From Candidatus Omnitrophota bacterium (GTDB lineage Bacteria; Omnitrophota; Gorgyraeia; Duberdicusellales; Duberdicusellaceae): 40,773 nt of DNA. The position numbers and the translations under genes are program-made. Shown in pieces: positions 15,978-25,216 of the stretch. Where the stretch lies: contig JAGGSQ010000029.1 of the NCBI GenBank assembly GCA_021159015.1, positions 1-40,773 of the forward strand, in the 5' to 3' direction. Below the pieces are notes generated by a model that was not told the origin of the DNA, did no database searches, and was given only the letters and a program-made list of their open reading frames with translations. Position 1 is the stretch's first letter. The number at the start of each line of letters is the position of its first letter.

Positions 15978-16590
15978 TAACTTTCTCACCCTGGTATTTT
16001 TCTTGGTAGTAACTTATATCTTTGCTTCTATTCCTTACGGCTTTATTTTGGTGAAAACAATTAAGCACGAAGATATAAGAAAGTTTGGCTCGGGTAATAT
16101 TGGAGCTACAAATGTGGCCCGTTGTTTAGGATTAGGATGGGGTATCTTCACATTTTTATTAGACTTTCTCAAAGGTTTTATTCCCGTGTATTGGATTTCA
16201 GTATGGAGTGAAGGATTTGAGTCTCAGGTCTCTTCTTATCTGCCCCTGCTTACTGCTCTGTTATGTATAGTAGCACACAACCATTCGATATTTATCAGAT
16301 TTAAAGGAGGTAAAGGGGTTTCTACCAGTATAGGAGTTATTACGGCTTTAAGTATTGCTAATTCTGTTTTGCGCCTGCCTTTATTCTTGGCTATTGGTAT
16401 GTGGATAGCAGTCTTTCTGATATTTAGAATAGTGGCTATAGCTTCTTTAACCGCAGCTTTATTATTTTTTCTCAGTTGTGTTTTTCTGCATCTAAAAGGA
16501 GAATTCATATTGTTGTCTTTTCTAATTTTTGCCTTTATTGTATTCCGGCATCGTTCTAATATAGAAAAATTAAGGAGAAAAAATGTTTAG
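15961..16590 (+). CDS. plsY: Acyl-phosphate:glycerol-3-phosphate acyltransferase (PlsY)
   Basis: Acylates glycerol-3-phosphate from acyl-phosphate, the first membrane step of phospholipid synthesis. The 209-residue, multi-spanning protein carries the three PlsY motifs: SIPYGFILV, then GSGNIGATNVARCLG, and FKGGKGVSTSIG, plus the late FRHRSNIEKL. AGGAGGA precedes the ATG at a good distance. It closes the cmk-lepA-lepB-pgsA-plsY block. A 63-base gap with a promoter-like sequence follows. The acyl-phosphate supplier plsX is not in the window. Confidence 0.95.
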   Translation: MAAPNNNFLTLVFFLVVTYIFASIPYGFILVKTIKHEDIRKFGSGNIGATNVARCLGLGWGIFTFLLDFLKGFIPVYWISVWSEGFESQVSSYLPLLTALLCIVAHNHSIFIRFKGGKGVSTSIGVITALSIANSVLRLPLFLAIGMWIAVFLIFRIVAIASLTAALLFFLSCVFLHLKGEFILLSFLIFAFIVFRHRSNIEKLRRKNV

Positions 16591-16618
16591 CCTGTTTTTA
16601 ATAATCGCGAGGGATATA

Positions 16619-16647
16619 TTGACAACAGTTTATTTTTATGTTAGATT
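16619..16647 (+). promoter_or_regulatory. Promoter placing transcription start at or next to the TPR gene start
   Basis: A consensus TTGACA (16619-16624), a 17-base spacer and TAGATT (16642-16647; four of six matches to TATAAT). Transcription would begin about 6-7 bases later, at or beside the GTG of 16654, which suggests a leaderless message or a start further inside the gene. Confidence 0.55.
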
Positions 16648-16653
16648 AGAAAC

Positions 16654-17247
16654 GTGCGTAAAAAAGTTTTCTTTCTAATCATATTAATGGTACCGGTAAT
16701 AAAAGCTGTAGAGGGAGACGACGTTTTTTCTCCGCAGAAGATAGCCCGCGAGTATAGAGAAAAAGGTTATCTGGCTCAAAAGGAGGGAGATTTGAAAACA
16801 GCCAAAGCTTTTTATGAAAAGGCCATATCTCTAGATCCTTCTTTTGCCGTTGCTTATAACGACTTAGGCATTATTTATGAAGCAGAAGGAGCACTAAACA
16901 AGGCAGAAAATAACTATTTGAAGGCTATAGAGCTAAACCCGGCCTATTTATCTCCTTATACTAATATAGCGCTTTTATGTGAGAAAGAAAAAAGATGGAA
17001 AGAGGCAAAATATTTTTGGAAACAGCGTTACCTGCGAGACCCACGCTCTAGTTACTGGCGGGAAGAAGCAAGAAAGCACATTATTCTTTTAGGAGGAGAT
17101 GAAGAAGTCAGAGAGAGCCATCTACGAGAGGAAGCGAGAGAACTTATGGCAGATTGGGAGAAGAAAAGAAAAGAACCTGAGGATGAGTTTACGCGAACGA
17201 TAAGAAACTATTTTCGAGGCGGATTCCGCAGCGTTAGCAATAATTAA
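16654..17247 (+). CDS. Exported tetratricopeptide-repeat protein
   Basis: A 197-residue protein with a short N-terminal signal sequence (VFFLIILMVPVIKAVEG, so exported to the periplasm or membrane-anchored). About three TPR repeats follow between residues 27 and 135, for example GYLAQKEGDLKTAKAFYEKA and AVAYNDLGIIYEAEGALNKA. The last 60 residues are charged and likely helical. TPR domains bind protein partners; the partner is unknown. It has no ribosome site in front of its GTG and a promoter just upstream, so the start may be leaderless. It stands alone between two small gaps, unlike the overlapping genes on each side. Confidence 0.8.
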   Translation: MRKKVFFLIILMVPVIKAVEGDDVFSPQKIAREYREKGYLAQKEGDLKTAKAFYEKAISLDPSFAVAYNDLGIIYEAEGALNKAENNYLKAIELNPAYLSPYTNIALLCEKEKRWKEAKYFWKQRYLRDPRSSYWREEARKHIILLGGDEEVRESHLREEARELMADWEKKRKEPEDEFTRTIRNYFRGGFRSVSNN

Positions 17248-17357
17248 CCTCATTAAGTCATATCTATTCTAATTAAGTTCGAAAATAAATAGTGAAGATT
17301 TTAGTCAACTAATAAACATTAGATAGTAAAACAAATTAAAGTTTCGTAACTATAACT

Positions 17358-19883
17358 ATGCAGAGAACCGTTTATATAATAGATGGTATGTCTATTTGCT
17401 ATCGCTCTTTTTTTGCCCTAAAGAATCTTTCCACTCAGACAGGTTTTCCTACTAACGCTATTTATGGATTTATTAGTACATTGAGGAAACTGCTTAAAAT
17501 GTTTTCTATGGAGATAGCGGTAGTGTGTTTTGATACGCCAGCTAAAACTTTTAGACAGGAGCAATATTCTGATTATAAGATTCAACGCCCTCCTATGCCG
17601 GATGACTTAGCAGTACAAATTGACTTTATCAAGAAGATAATTTCTCTCTGGGGGGTGAAAACCCTAGAAAAAGACGGTTTTGAAGCAGATGATTTGATAG
17701 CGGCAATTGCCAAGAAGGCTATAGAAGAAGGGTACAATGTAGTAGCCATTACTTCAGATAAAGATATGTTGCAGATTGTAAGAAATAAAAAGATTGTACT
17801 TTACAACATTCAAAAGGAGAAATTTATTGACGAAACTTACATAAAGAACAATTTTGGCGTAGAGCCTTCTCGTATTCCTGATTTTTTGGCGCTGGTAGGG
17901 GATACAGTGGACAATATACCGGGAGTAAAAGGCATTGGCCCCAAAGCAGCTTTCTCTCTTATGGAGAAATTTGGCAATTTGGATACTCTCTTGGCCAATC
18001 TAGATGAAGTTCCCTTGCGTCAACGCCAGTTAATATTGAATTCGAGAGAAGAATTACAACTTAGTCGCCAATTAGCCACATTGAGAACAGATGTAGATAT
18101 AGATATAAATGTAGACGATTTTAGAGTAGAACCTGCTAATTATAAAGCGCTAGCAAAGATATTTGAGGAATTAGAATTTAATTCTCTTTTGAAGGAAATC
18201 CGCCCTTCTTATAACCGTAATAATAGCGTAGATTTAAAACTTAATGTTGTTTCGGAAGAAAAATTCAGACGAACGGTAGGAGAGAATAATTATTTTGCTT
18301 TTTTGCTTGCGGAAGATAACGCTTATCTTTGCAGTGGAGGGAAATTATTCCATGCAGCGATACATAAAATAACAGACTTATGGGAGAATGTTTCCATAAA
18401 GAAAATCGGTTATGATTTAAAGACGGCAAAATTACTCTTGCAGGAGAAGAATATCAAACTGGAAGGATTGCATTTTGATATACTTTTAGCTTCATTTCTT
18501 ATTAAACCTTCGATGTTCCAGCCTGCTTTAGAACGGATAAGTTTGGAGTTTTTGGGGGAGGCTTTACCCTCGGATTATATGCTCCAGGTAAATATCATCG
18601 AGAGGCTGTATTTTAAACTTAAAGGTCTTCTGGCAGAAAATAACTTTGATTATCTATTTTATAAAATAGAGATGCCGCTTCTAGAAGTTTTAGTATGGAT
18701 GCAAACCTCTCCTATTAAACTTGATGAAAGAGAGATGGACAGGGCACTGAAAAAGTTACGAAAAGAATCACTGAACATAACTAAACAGATATTCTCTCTG
18801 GCCCAAACTACTTTTAATCTCAATTCTCCCAGAGAGATAGCAACTGTTCTTTATGAAAAGCTTAAACTACCTGTGCTAAAGAAAACTAAAACGGGATTTT
18901 CTACTAATGAGGAGACGTTACACAAACTTTTACCTTACCATCCTATCGTGGAATTGATTTTATCTTACCGCAAGGTAAATAAACTTATCAATACTTATAT
19001 CATTCCTCTCAAAAAAGAGGCAGAAAGACACCGGGGCAAAATTTTTGCTAAATTTAGTCAAGTTTCAGCTCAAACAGGCAGGTTGACTTCATATTCTCCT
19101 AATTTACAAAATATTCCCGTAAAGACTGATACAGGAAGAGAGATAAGGAGATTCTTTACCTCTTCTTTTCCCGAAGGTTTTCTTTTGAGCAGCGACTATT
19201 CTCAGATAGAACTCAGAGTGCTGGCTCATCTCTCGCAAGATGCAGTTTTGAAGCAAGCTTTTGAACGTGATTTAGATATTCACACTTTTACAGCCAGTCT
19301 GCTTTTTAATAGGTCTGATATTACATCTTCTCAGAGAGAGCTGGCTAAAAAAATAAATTTTGCCGTTATTTACGGAATGGGTCCTCACGGATTAAAACAA
19401 GAGCTAAAATTGTCTTTTGAGGAAGCAAACGAATTTATCGCTGGTTACTTCCGGCGTTATCCCGGCGTGAAAGCCTACTTGGACAGTCTAAAAAATATGG
19501 CTAAAGAAAAGGGATTTGTAGAAACAATCTTTGGACGGCGCCGTTATTTTCCTCTTTTAAAGAAAGCCAAAGGGGCTTTCTACGATTCACTTTTGCGTCA
19601 GGCTATCAATGCTCCTATTCAGGGTAGTGCCGCGGAGATAATTAAGTTAGCTATGATTGAAATTTTTAAAGTCTTTCCACGATATAGTTTCCGTTCACGG
19701 CTGATAATTCAAATTCATGATGAACTTCTTTTCGACATAGAAAAAAGCGAATTCAATAAAGTTAAGGATATAGTAAAGAAAGTGATGGAAAATGTATTTT
19801 CTCTCTCAGTCCCTCTGAAAGTAAATATTAGATATGGCAAAAATTGGGGCGACTTAGAGGAGATAGAAGAGAAGGAGGTATAA
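17358..19883 (+). CDS. polA: DNA polymerase I
   Basis: Fills gaps and removes RNA primers. The 841 residues comprise a 5'-3' exonuclease (about 1-290, with GFEADDLIAA, TSDKDMLQ, GDTVDNIPGVKGIGPKAA), a 3'-5' exonuclease-like domain (about 300-450) and the polymerase. Motif A SSDYSQIELRVLAHL (D613), motif B RELAKKINFAVIYG and motif C IQIHDELLFDIE (H787, D788, E789) are intact. The proofreading D-x-E is missing: the matching strand reads YFAFLLAED, so the middle domain is probably inactive, as in Thermus and Bacillus enzymes. A 110-base AT-rich gap precedes it, without a clear ribosome site. Its stop overlaps the glgA ATG by one base. Confidence 0.96.
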   Translation: MQRTVYIIDGMSICYRSFFALKNLSTQTGFPTNAIYGFISTLRKLLKMFSMEIAVVCFDTPAKTFRQEQYSDYKIQRPPMPDDLAVQIDFIKKIISLWGVKTLEKDGFEADDLIAAIAKKAIEEGYNVVAITSDKDMLQIVRNKKIVLYNIQKEKFIDETYIKNNFGVEPSRIPDFLALVGDTVDNIPGVKGIGPKAAFSLMEKFGNLDTLLANLDEVPLRQRQLILNSREELQLSRQLATLRTDVDIDINVDDFRVEPANYKALAKIFEELEFNSLLKEIRPSYNRNNSVDLKLNVVSEEKFRRTVGENNYFAFLLAEDNAYLCSGGKLFHAAIHKITDLWENVSIKKIGYDLKTAKLLLQEKNIKLEGLHFDILLASFLIKPSMFQPALERISLEFLGEALPSDYMLQVNIIERLYFKLKGLLAENNFDYLFYKIEMPLLEVLVWMQTSPIKLDEREMDRALKKLRKESLNITKQIFSLAQTTFNLNSPREIATVLYEKLKLPVLKKTKTGFSTNEETLHKLLPYHPIVELILSYRKVNKLINTYIIPLKKEAERHRGKIFAKFSQVSAQTGRLTSYSPNLQNIPVKTDTGREIRRFFTSSFPEGFLLSSDYSQIELRVLAHLSQDAVLKQAFERDLDIHTFTASLLFNRSDITSSQRELAKKINFAVIYGMGPHGLKQELKLSFEEANEFIAGYFRRYPGVKAYLDSLKNMAKEKGFVETIFGRRRYFPLLKKAKGAFYDSLLRQAINAPIQGSAAEIIKLAMIEIFKVFPRYSFRSRLIIQIHDELLFDIEKSEFNKVKDIVKKVMENVFSLSVPLKVNIRYGKNWGDLEEIEEKEV

Positions 19884-21262
19884 TGAAAGTAGCTTTTTTT
19901 TCTTCAGAGGTTTTTCCTTTTGCTAAAACCGGCGGTTTAGCTGATGTATCTGGTGCTTTGCCACAGGCTTTGAAAAAGGCAGGAATGGAGGTCAAAGTAT
20001 TTATGCCCCAATATAAGGATATTAAGCCTGCTATTCAGTATGATGGCTATGGCTTAGATAAATTAGGCAATAATGTTGAGGTAGTTTTTATAAGAAACGA
20101 CGCCTATTACCACCGCGATTACCTTTATAATACACCTGAAGGAGATTACGCCGACAATCTGGAGCGTTTCAGCTTTTTTTGCCGCCAGTCACTTGAGATA
20201 TTAAGGAATATGGACTTTTGCCCGGATATTTTTCACCTAAATGACTGGCAAACTAGTATCTTACCCCTTTATTTACGATTTAGCAATAACTCTTATTTTT
20301 CACAAAGCCGCACCCTTCTTACTATCCACAACTTAGCTTATCAGGGTTACTTTCCTTTGAATAAATTTTCCCGGCTTTTATTGCCTCCGGAAGCAAAAGA
20401 CACTCTGTCTATTTATAATCAGCTTAATTTTCTTAAAAGCGGCATCATTACCGCTACAGCGGTAAATACCGTTAGTCCTTCTTATGCAGAAGAAATAAAA
20501 ACCCAGGAATACGGTTGTGGTTTGGAAAAAATTTTACAGGAAAATGCTCATAAACTCTTTGGCATTATCAATGCTATAGATTACCAAGTTTGGGACCCTC
20601 AGCATGACAAATTCATTTATTTTCCTTACGCCTCTGATGATGAAGAAACTAAACGTAAGAATAAGGAGGCTTTGCGGGAAGAGTTTGGGTTAGAAAAAAA
20701 TGAAAGAATGCTTATAGGGATGGTGGCGCGTCTTACAGAACAGAAAGGCATAGATATTCTCTCGGATGCTTTAGAGAAGATACTTAAGGAGCATCAAGTT
20801 ATCATCCTGGGTACGGGCGAAGAGAAATATCATAAAATATTAAAATCTCTTTATTCTCATAATCAACAGAATTTCTCCTTGCATCTTAAATTTGACGAAT
20901 CTCTCGCTCATAAAATTTATGCAGCTTCAGACCTTTTCTTGATTCCTTCTCGCTTTGAGCCTTGTGGGTTGTCGCAAATGATTAGCTTTAAATATGCCAC
21001 AATCCCGCTAGTACATGCCACCGGCGGGCTTAAAGATACGGTTAAGAATTACGATTTTAAGAATGGCAAAGGAGACGGCTTTGTTTTTGAGGAGTATTCT
21101 TCTTCCGCACTTCTAGAAGCTATAGAGAGAGCCTGCCAGCTTTATAAAAATAAGGAAGAGTGGCATAGTTTAAGACGTAGGGTTAGTCAGTATAATTTTT
21201 CTTGGAGCGAAAGCGCCAGAAAATATATAGAGTTGTATAAAAAAATTATAGCCGGTATTTAA
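19883..21262 (+). CDS. glgA: Glycogen synthase (GT5 family, GlgA)
   Basis: Adds glucose from ADP-glucose to a growing alpha-1,4-glucan. I start at ATG 19883, directly after AAGGAGGT (19872-19879), giving 459 residues; an earlier in-frame ATG at 19844 lies inside polA and upstream of that site. The ADP-glucose motif FAKTGGLADVSGALP sits near the N-terminus. HLNDWQTSILPLYL and TIHNLAYQGYF follow, and the C-terminal Rossmann half has GMVARLTEQKGID and the catalytic PSRFEPCGLSQM. No other glycogen gene (glgB, glgC, glgP) is in the window, so the supply of ADP-glucose lies elsewhere. Confidence 0.95.
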   Translation: MKVAFFSSEVFPFAKTGGLADVSGALPQALKKAGMEVKVFMPQYKDIKPAIQYDGYGLDKLGNNVEVVFIRNDAYYHRDYLYNTPEGDYADNLERFSFFCRQSLEILRNMDFCPDIFHLNDWQTSILPLYLRFSNNSYFSQSRTLLTIHNLAYQGYFPLNKFSRLLLPPEAKDTLSIYNQLNFLKSGIITATAVNTVSPSYAEEIKTQEYGCGLEKILQENAHKLFGIINAIDYQVWDPQHDKFIYFPYASDDEETKRKNKEALREEFGLEKNERMLIGMVARLTEQKGIDILSDALEKILKEHQVIILGTGEEKYHKILKSLYSHNQQNFSLHLKFDESLAHKIYAASDLFLIPSRFEPCGLSQMISFKYATIPLVHATGGLKDTVKNYDFKNGKGDGFVFEEYSSSALLEAIERACQLYKNKEEWHSLRRRVSQYNFSWSESARKYIELYKKIIAGI

Positions 21263-21870
21263 TGATAATTGCTCTTACGGGCTCTTTTTGTTCCGGAAAA
21301 ACCACTGTAGGTTCTATTTTGTGCCGGCAAGGGTTAGAAGTGATAGATGTAGATAAGATTTATGATAATATTCTTAGAACGAGTGCTTCTTTACGCCGCA
21401 AACTGGCAAAGTTATGGGGCGGGAGTGCAAAAATGCGAAGAATCGATAAGAAAATACTTTCCGAAATAGTCTTAACTCACCCTCAGGGATTAGAAAAGAT
21501 TTCTTCTATCACTCATCCTTATATAATTACAGAATTAAGGAGGTTAGTAGCAAAATATAGGCGGGAAAGGAAGAAAACAAAAGTAGTCATATTCGAGGTA
21601 CCGCTTTTATTCGAGAAAGGCTTAGATAAATTATTTGATATAACCATACTTGTCTGGTCGCCAAAATATATTCTTATTCAACGCGGCAAACAAAGAGGTT
21701 ATCGTTATTCAGAAATATTAAGAATATTGTCTCATCAGATGTCGTCTCGCGAAAAGAAAAAACGCTGTGACTACGTTATAAAAAATAATGGCAGCCGTGA
21801 GGAATTAAAGAATAAGGTAGAAGAAATTTTTAAGAAAATTACAAATCAGGAGGTTTTTTATGGATATTGA
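21262..21870 (+). CDS. coaE: Dephospho-CoA kinase
   Basis: Phosphorylates dephospho-CoA at the 3' hydroxyl, the last step of coenzyme A synthesis. The 202-residue protein has the P-loop [16 protein letters not shown], then [12 protein letters not shown] (usually D-A-D), the ITHPYI segment and [14 protein letters not shown] (usual form VPLLFE). The lid helix carries [18 protein letters not shown], and CDYVIKNNG near the end is the family's usual IxNxG motif. It overlaps glgA by one base (TAATG) and rho by 11 bases. Confidence 0.92.
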   Translation: MIIALTGSFCSGKTTVGSILCRQGLEVIDVDKIYDNILRTSASLRRKLAKLWGGSAKMRRIDKKILSEIVLTHPQGLEKISSITHPYIITELRRLVAKYRRERKKTKVVIFEVPLLFEKGLDKLFDITILVWSPKYILIQRGKQRGYRYSEILRILSHQMSSREKKKRCDYVIKNNGSREELKNKVEEIFKKITNQEVFYGY

Positions 21871-23107
21871 AACTCTGAAGGATATGAAAGTCTCTGAGCT
21901 TAACAAATTAGCAAAAGAGCTTTCTATCAACGGTTTGAGCGGTCTTAAAAAGCAGAATTTGATATTTAAAATACTTCAAGCCCAGGCAGAAAAAGAAGGT
22001 TTAATGTTTGGCGAGGGGGTATTAGAGGTCCTGTCGGAAGGATTTGGTTTTCTGCGTTCGCCTAATTATAACTATCTTCCTTCTCCCGATGATATCTATG
22101 TTTCTCCTTCTCAAATCAGAAAGTTTAGTTTGAAGACAGGAGATGTAGTAAGCGGCCAGATACGTTCTCCCAAGGATAATGAAAAATATTTTGCTCTTTT
22201 GAAAGTAGAAGCAGTAAATTTTGGCGATCCTGAAGCGGTAAAGGGAAGAATTCTCTTTGACAATCTTACGCCGATTTACCCTAAAGACCGCTTTATTTTA
22301 GAAACAACCCCTGATGAACTCTCAACACGAATTTTGGATTTACTGGTTCCTATTGGCAAAGGACAGCGTGGCCTGATTGTAGCTCCTCCTTACAGTGGCA
22401 AGACAGTTCTTTTGCAAAAAGTTGCTAATTCAATTACGGCCAATCATCCTGAGGTATTTCTGATGATACTTTTGATTGACGAGCGTCCTGAGGAAGTAAC
22501 GGAAATGAAAAGGATGGTTAAAGGGGAAGTTATTAGTTCTACTTTTGACGAACCAGCGGATAGACATGTGCAAGTAGCAGAAATAGTCTTAGAAAAAGCC
22601 AAACGCCTTGTAGAATACAAGAAGGATGTAGTAATTCTTTTAGATAGTATTACACGGCTGGCGAGGGCTTATAATTTAGTGGAGCCTCATTCCGGTAGAA
22701 TACTCTCGGGAGGAATTGATTCTAATGCTCTTCATAAGCCTAAGCGCTTTTTTGGTGCCGCCAGAGCCGTAGAAGAAGGAGGATCTTTGACTATATTGGC
22801 TACAGCTTTGATTGATACCGGCTCGCGTATGGATGATGTAATATTTGAGGAATTTAAAGGAACGGGCAATATGGAGATAACTCTAGACCGTAATATTTTC
22901 CAGCGGCGCATTTATCCTTCTATAGACATAAAGCGTTCCAATACACGCCGTGAAGAACTCCTGGTACATCCTGATGAATTACAGCGGATTTGGATATTGA
23001 GAAAAGTATTGAATGATTTAAATTCAATTGAGGCTATAGAGTTGCTGCGAGAGCGCCTGTCTCGCACTAAAACCAATGTTGAATTCTTATTGACTATGAA
23101 CCAGTAA
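21860..23107 (+). CDS. rho: Transcription termination factor Rho
   Basis: Hexameric RNA helicase that ends transcription. The 415-residue protein starts with the Rho N-terminal helix region ([20 protein letters not shown]), then the RNA-binding cold-shock-like domain with [29 protein letters not shown], then the RecA-like motor with Walker A APPYSGKT (175-182) and the Walker B strand [17 protein letters not shown]. The Q- and R-loop regions ([19 protein letters not shown]) are normal. AGGAGGT before ATG 21860 supports the start. Few intrinsic terminators are visible in this window, consistent with reliance on Rho. Confidence 0.97.
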   Translation: MDIETLKDMKVSELNKLAKELSINGLSGLKKQNLIFKILQAQAEKEGLMFGEGVLEVLSEGFGFLRSPNYNYLPSPDDIYVSPSQIRKFSLKTGDVVSGQIRSPKDNEKYFALLKVEAVNFGDPEAVKGRILFDNLTPIYPKDRFILETTPDELSTRILDLLVPIGKGQRGLIVAPPYSGKTVLLQKVANSITANHPEVFLMILLIDERPEEVTEMKRMVKGEVISSTFDEPADRHVQVAEIVLEKAKRLVEYKKDVVILLDSITRLARAYNLVEPHSGRILSGGIDSNALHKPKRFFGAARAVEEGGSLTILATALIDTGSRMDDVIFEEFKGTGNMEITLDRNIFQRRIYPSIDIKRSNTRREELLVHPDELQRIWILRKVLNDLNSIEAIELLRERLSRTKTNVEFLLTMNQ

Positions 23108-23123
23108 AGAGAAGGAGGTTTTT

Positions 23124-23330
23124 ATGAAGAAAGGTTTACATCCTAAATATGTGGAATCAACCATAATCTGCGCCTGCGGTAATGTTATTCATACGCGTTC
23201 TACCCGTCCCAATATTCACGTAGATATTTGCTCAAAGTGTCATTCCTTTTTTACGGGCAAACAGAAGCTGGTTGATTCAGAGGGGCGAGTTGATAAATTC
23301 TTGAATAAGTATAAGAAGCATGTTAAGTGA
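23124..23330 (+). CDS. rpmE: 50S ribosomal protein L31, zinc-binding form
   Basis: A small protein of the large subunit, 68 residues, bridging to the small subunit. It begins [20 protein letters not shown]. The four zinc ligands are present (C16, C18, C36, C39), so this is the C+ paralogue, which in other bacteria also acts as a zinc reserve. AAGGAGG sits at good distance before the ATG. It lies between rho and prfA, as in Bacillus and many others, and overlaps prfA by 11 bases. Confidence 0.96.
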   Translation: MKKGLHPKYVESTIICACGNVIHTRSTRPNIHVDICSKCHSFFTGKQKLVDSEGRVDKFLNKYKKHVK

Positions 23331-24396
23331 AGCCCAACAGCGTAAACTGAGAGAAGAGTTGAAGGATTGTGAGCGAAAACTTTCCCAAGGCAGAGTTTCT
23401 CTTGATAAAGAAGCATATGTAAATTTAAGTAAACGTTATGCTTATCTCAAAAGCATTGTTTATCTCCTGGATAAGCTAAATAAATTACAGCAGCATTATC
23501 AAGATACAAAGCTTCTTCTTGAAAGTAAAGAAGAAGAGGCAGAAGTCAAAGAATTAGCCAGGCAAGAACTAGAGTCTTTGGAGGAAAGAATCTCTGAACT
23601 AGAGGAGGAAATTGAGGAAAAAATCTTTGAGAGCGAGTCGGAACCTAACCGGGGAGTGATTTTGGAAATTAGGCCCGCAGCAGGAGGGCTGGAAGCCTCT
23701 TTATTTGCCGCTGACCTCTTCCGTATGTATTCAAAGTATATATTGAGGAAGAACTGGAAGCGGGAGATTCTTAGCTCTCACCCTACAGATTTAGGAGGTT
23801 TTAAAGAAATAATTTTTGGGGTGAGAGGAGATTCTGCCTACGCTTATTTGAAATTTGAGAAGGGCGTTCATAGAGTACAAAGAGTTCCTACTACAGAGTC
23901 TTCGGGCCGCTTGCATACCTCTACGGTAACGGTAGCAGTATTGAAAGAACCGGAAGAAATAGAAGTCGCTATAGATAACAAAGATTTAAAAATTGAGACT
24001 TTTCGTTCTTCCGGTCATGGTGGCCAGCACCTAAATGTTACTGATTCTGCCGTAAGAATTACCCACTTCCCCTCAGGGATTGTGGTTACCTGCCAGGACG
24101 AGCGCTCTCAAATTAAGAACCGGGCCAAGGCTATGCGTATTCTTAAAGCAAAAATATTAGACCTGGAAGCTAATAAGCAGGCGGCTAATATTGCACAGGA
24201 AAGAAAAAATCAAGTAGGAAGCGGGGAACGGAGCGAGAAAATACGCACTTACAATTTTCCCCAGAACCGCCTTACTGATCATCGTATTCCTCTGACTATT
24301 TATCGTTTAGATGCAGTTATGGAGGGAGATTTAGACTTAATTATTAAACCTCTTATTCGCCATGTAAGAATGAATAAAATAGGCCAGGATGTTTAA
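23320..24396 (+). CDS. prfA: Peptide chain release factor 1
   Basis: Recognises UAA and UAG stop codons and releases the peptide. The 358 residues include the helical domain 1, domain 2 with the tripeptide region ([16 protein letters not shown] nearby) and the catalytic GGQ at 234-236 in [16 protein letters not shown]; PrmC methylates that Gln. The C-terminal [14 protein letters not shown] is typical of RF1. The PAT-type anticodon motif can be placed in [14 protein letters not shown]: it reads P-T-T-E here rather than the usual PxT(E), still the RF1 class. The next gene is prmC, its modifying enzyme, overlapping by 8 bases. Confidence 0.96.
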   Translation: MLSEAQQRKLREELKDCERKLSQGRVSLDKEAYVNLSKRYAYLKSIVYLLDKLNKLQQHYQDTKLLLESKEEEAEVKELARQELESLEERISELEEEIEEKIFESESEPNRGVILEIRPAAGGLEASLFAADLFRMYSKYILRKNWKREILSSHPTDLGGFKEIIFGVRGDSAYAYLKFEKGVHRVQRVPTTESSGRLHTSTVTVAVLKEPEEIEVAIDNKDLKIETFRSSGHGGQHLNVTDSAVRITHFPSGIVVTCQDERSQIKNRAKAMRILKAKILDLEANKQAANIAQERKNQVGSGERSEKIRTYNFPQNRLTDHRIPLTIYRLDAVMEGDLDLIIKPLIRHVRMNKIGQDV

Positions 24397-25213
24397 AGTA
24401 AAAGATTTATTTAAAAAATACCCTTTCTCTTGGTCTCAGTTACAGTATATATTTTCCTCTCTCTTTTCAGAGGATATTTTTAGATTGTATCTGGAGAACA
24501 GATATATAGATGACTCTATAGTTAGGCGTCTTAACTATGTAGCTTCTTTATATTCAGAGGGTGTGCCCCTGGAGTATATTCTGGGGAAAGCTAGCTTTTA
24601 CGGTCTAAGTCTTAGAGTGAACCGTTCTGTGCTAATTCCCAGACCCGAAACAGAAATAATGGTGGAGAAAGTTATTGATTATCTAAGAAATATGTCTTTA
24701 TCTCAGTTTACGGTTTTGGATTTAGGCACAGGTTCTGGCAATATAAGTTTAGCTCTGGCAGAGATGGCTTCAGCAGAGGCATTAATAATTAGCTCTGATA
24801 TCTCTTTTTCTGCTCTAGAAGTAGCAAAAGAAAATTTTGCTCATTACTCTTGTAACAATATTTATCCTCTCTGCGCCAATATGTTTTCTGCTTTTAAAGA
24901 AAAGGTGTTTGATATTATTGTTACCAATCCTCCTTATGTAGAGAGTACTTATCTTAAGAAAGCCCCTTTTCTTCGCCACGAGCCTCTTCTGGCATTACAA
25001 GCAGGAGAGGATGGTCTGGATTTTATCAGAAAGATTATTTCTCAAGCGGGAGTTTTTCTTAAAAAGAAAGGACGGCTATTTATGGAAATAGGATATAATC
25101 AGGCAGAGAGAGTAAAGAAAGAGTTGGAATGTTCGCATAAATTGCGCTTAGTGGAAACATTTTTTGATTACACAGGCAAAGAGAGAATAATTGTAGCTGA
25201 AAGGATAAATTAA
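24389..25213 (+). CDS. prmC: Release factor glutamine methyltransferase (PrmC/HemK)
   Basis: Methylates the GGQ glutamine of release factors. The 274 residues have an N-terminal helical domain (about 1-75) and a SAM-dependent methyltransferase domain with [17 protein letters not shown] and the catalytic VTNPPYVES. Upstream of it stands [17 protein letters not shown] and [12 protein letters not shown], all typical for this family. It directly follows its substrate gene prfA. Only 3 bases separate its stop from murA. Confidence 0.95.
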   Translation: MFKVKDLFKKYPFSWSQLQYIFSSLFSEDIFRLYLENRYIDDSIVRRLNYVASLYSEGVPLEYILGKASFYGLSLRVNRSVLIPRPETEIMVEKVIDYLRNMSLSQFTVLDLGTGSGNISLALAEMASAEALIISSDISFSALEVAKENFAHYSCNNIYPLCANMFSAFKEKVFDIIVTNPPYVESTYLKKAPFLRHEPLLALQAGEDGLDFIRKIISQAGVFLKKKGRLFMEIGYNQAERVKKELECSHKLRLVETFFDYTGKERIIVAERIN

Positions 25214-25216
25214 GCT

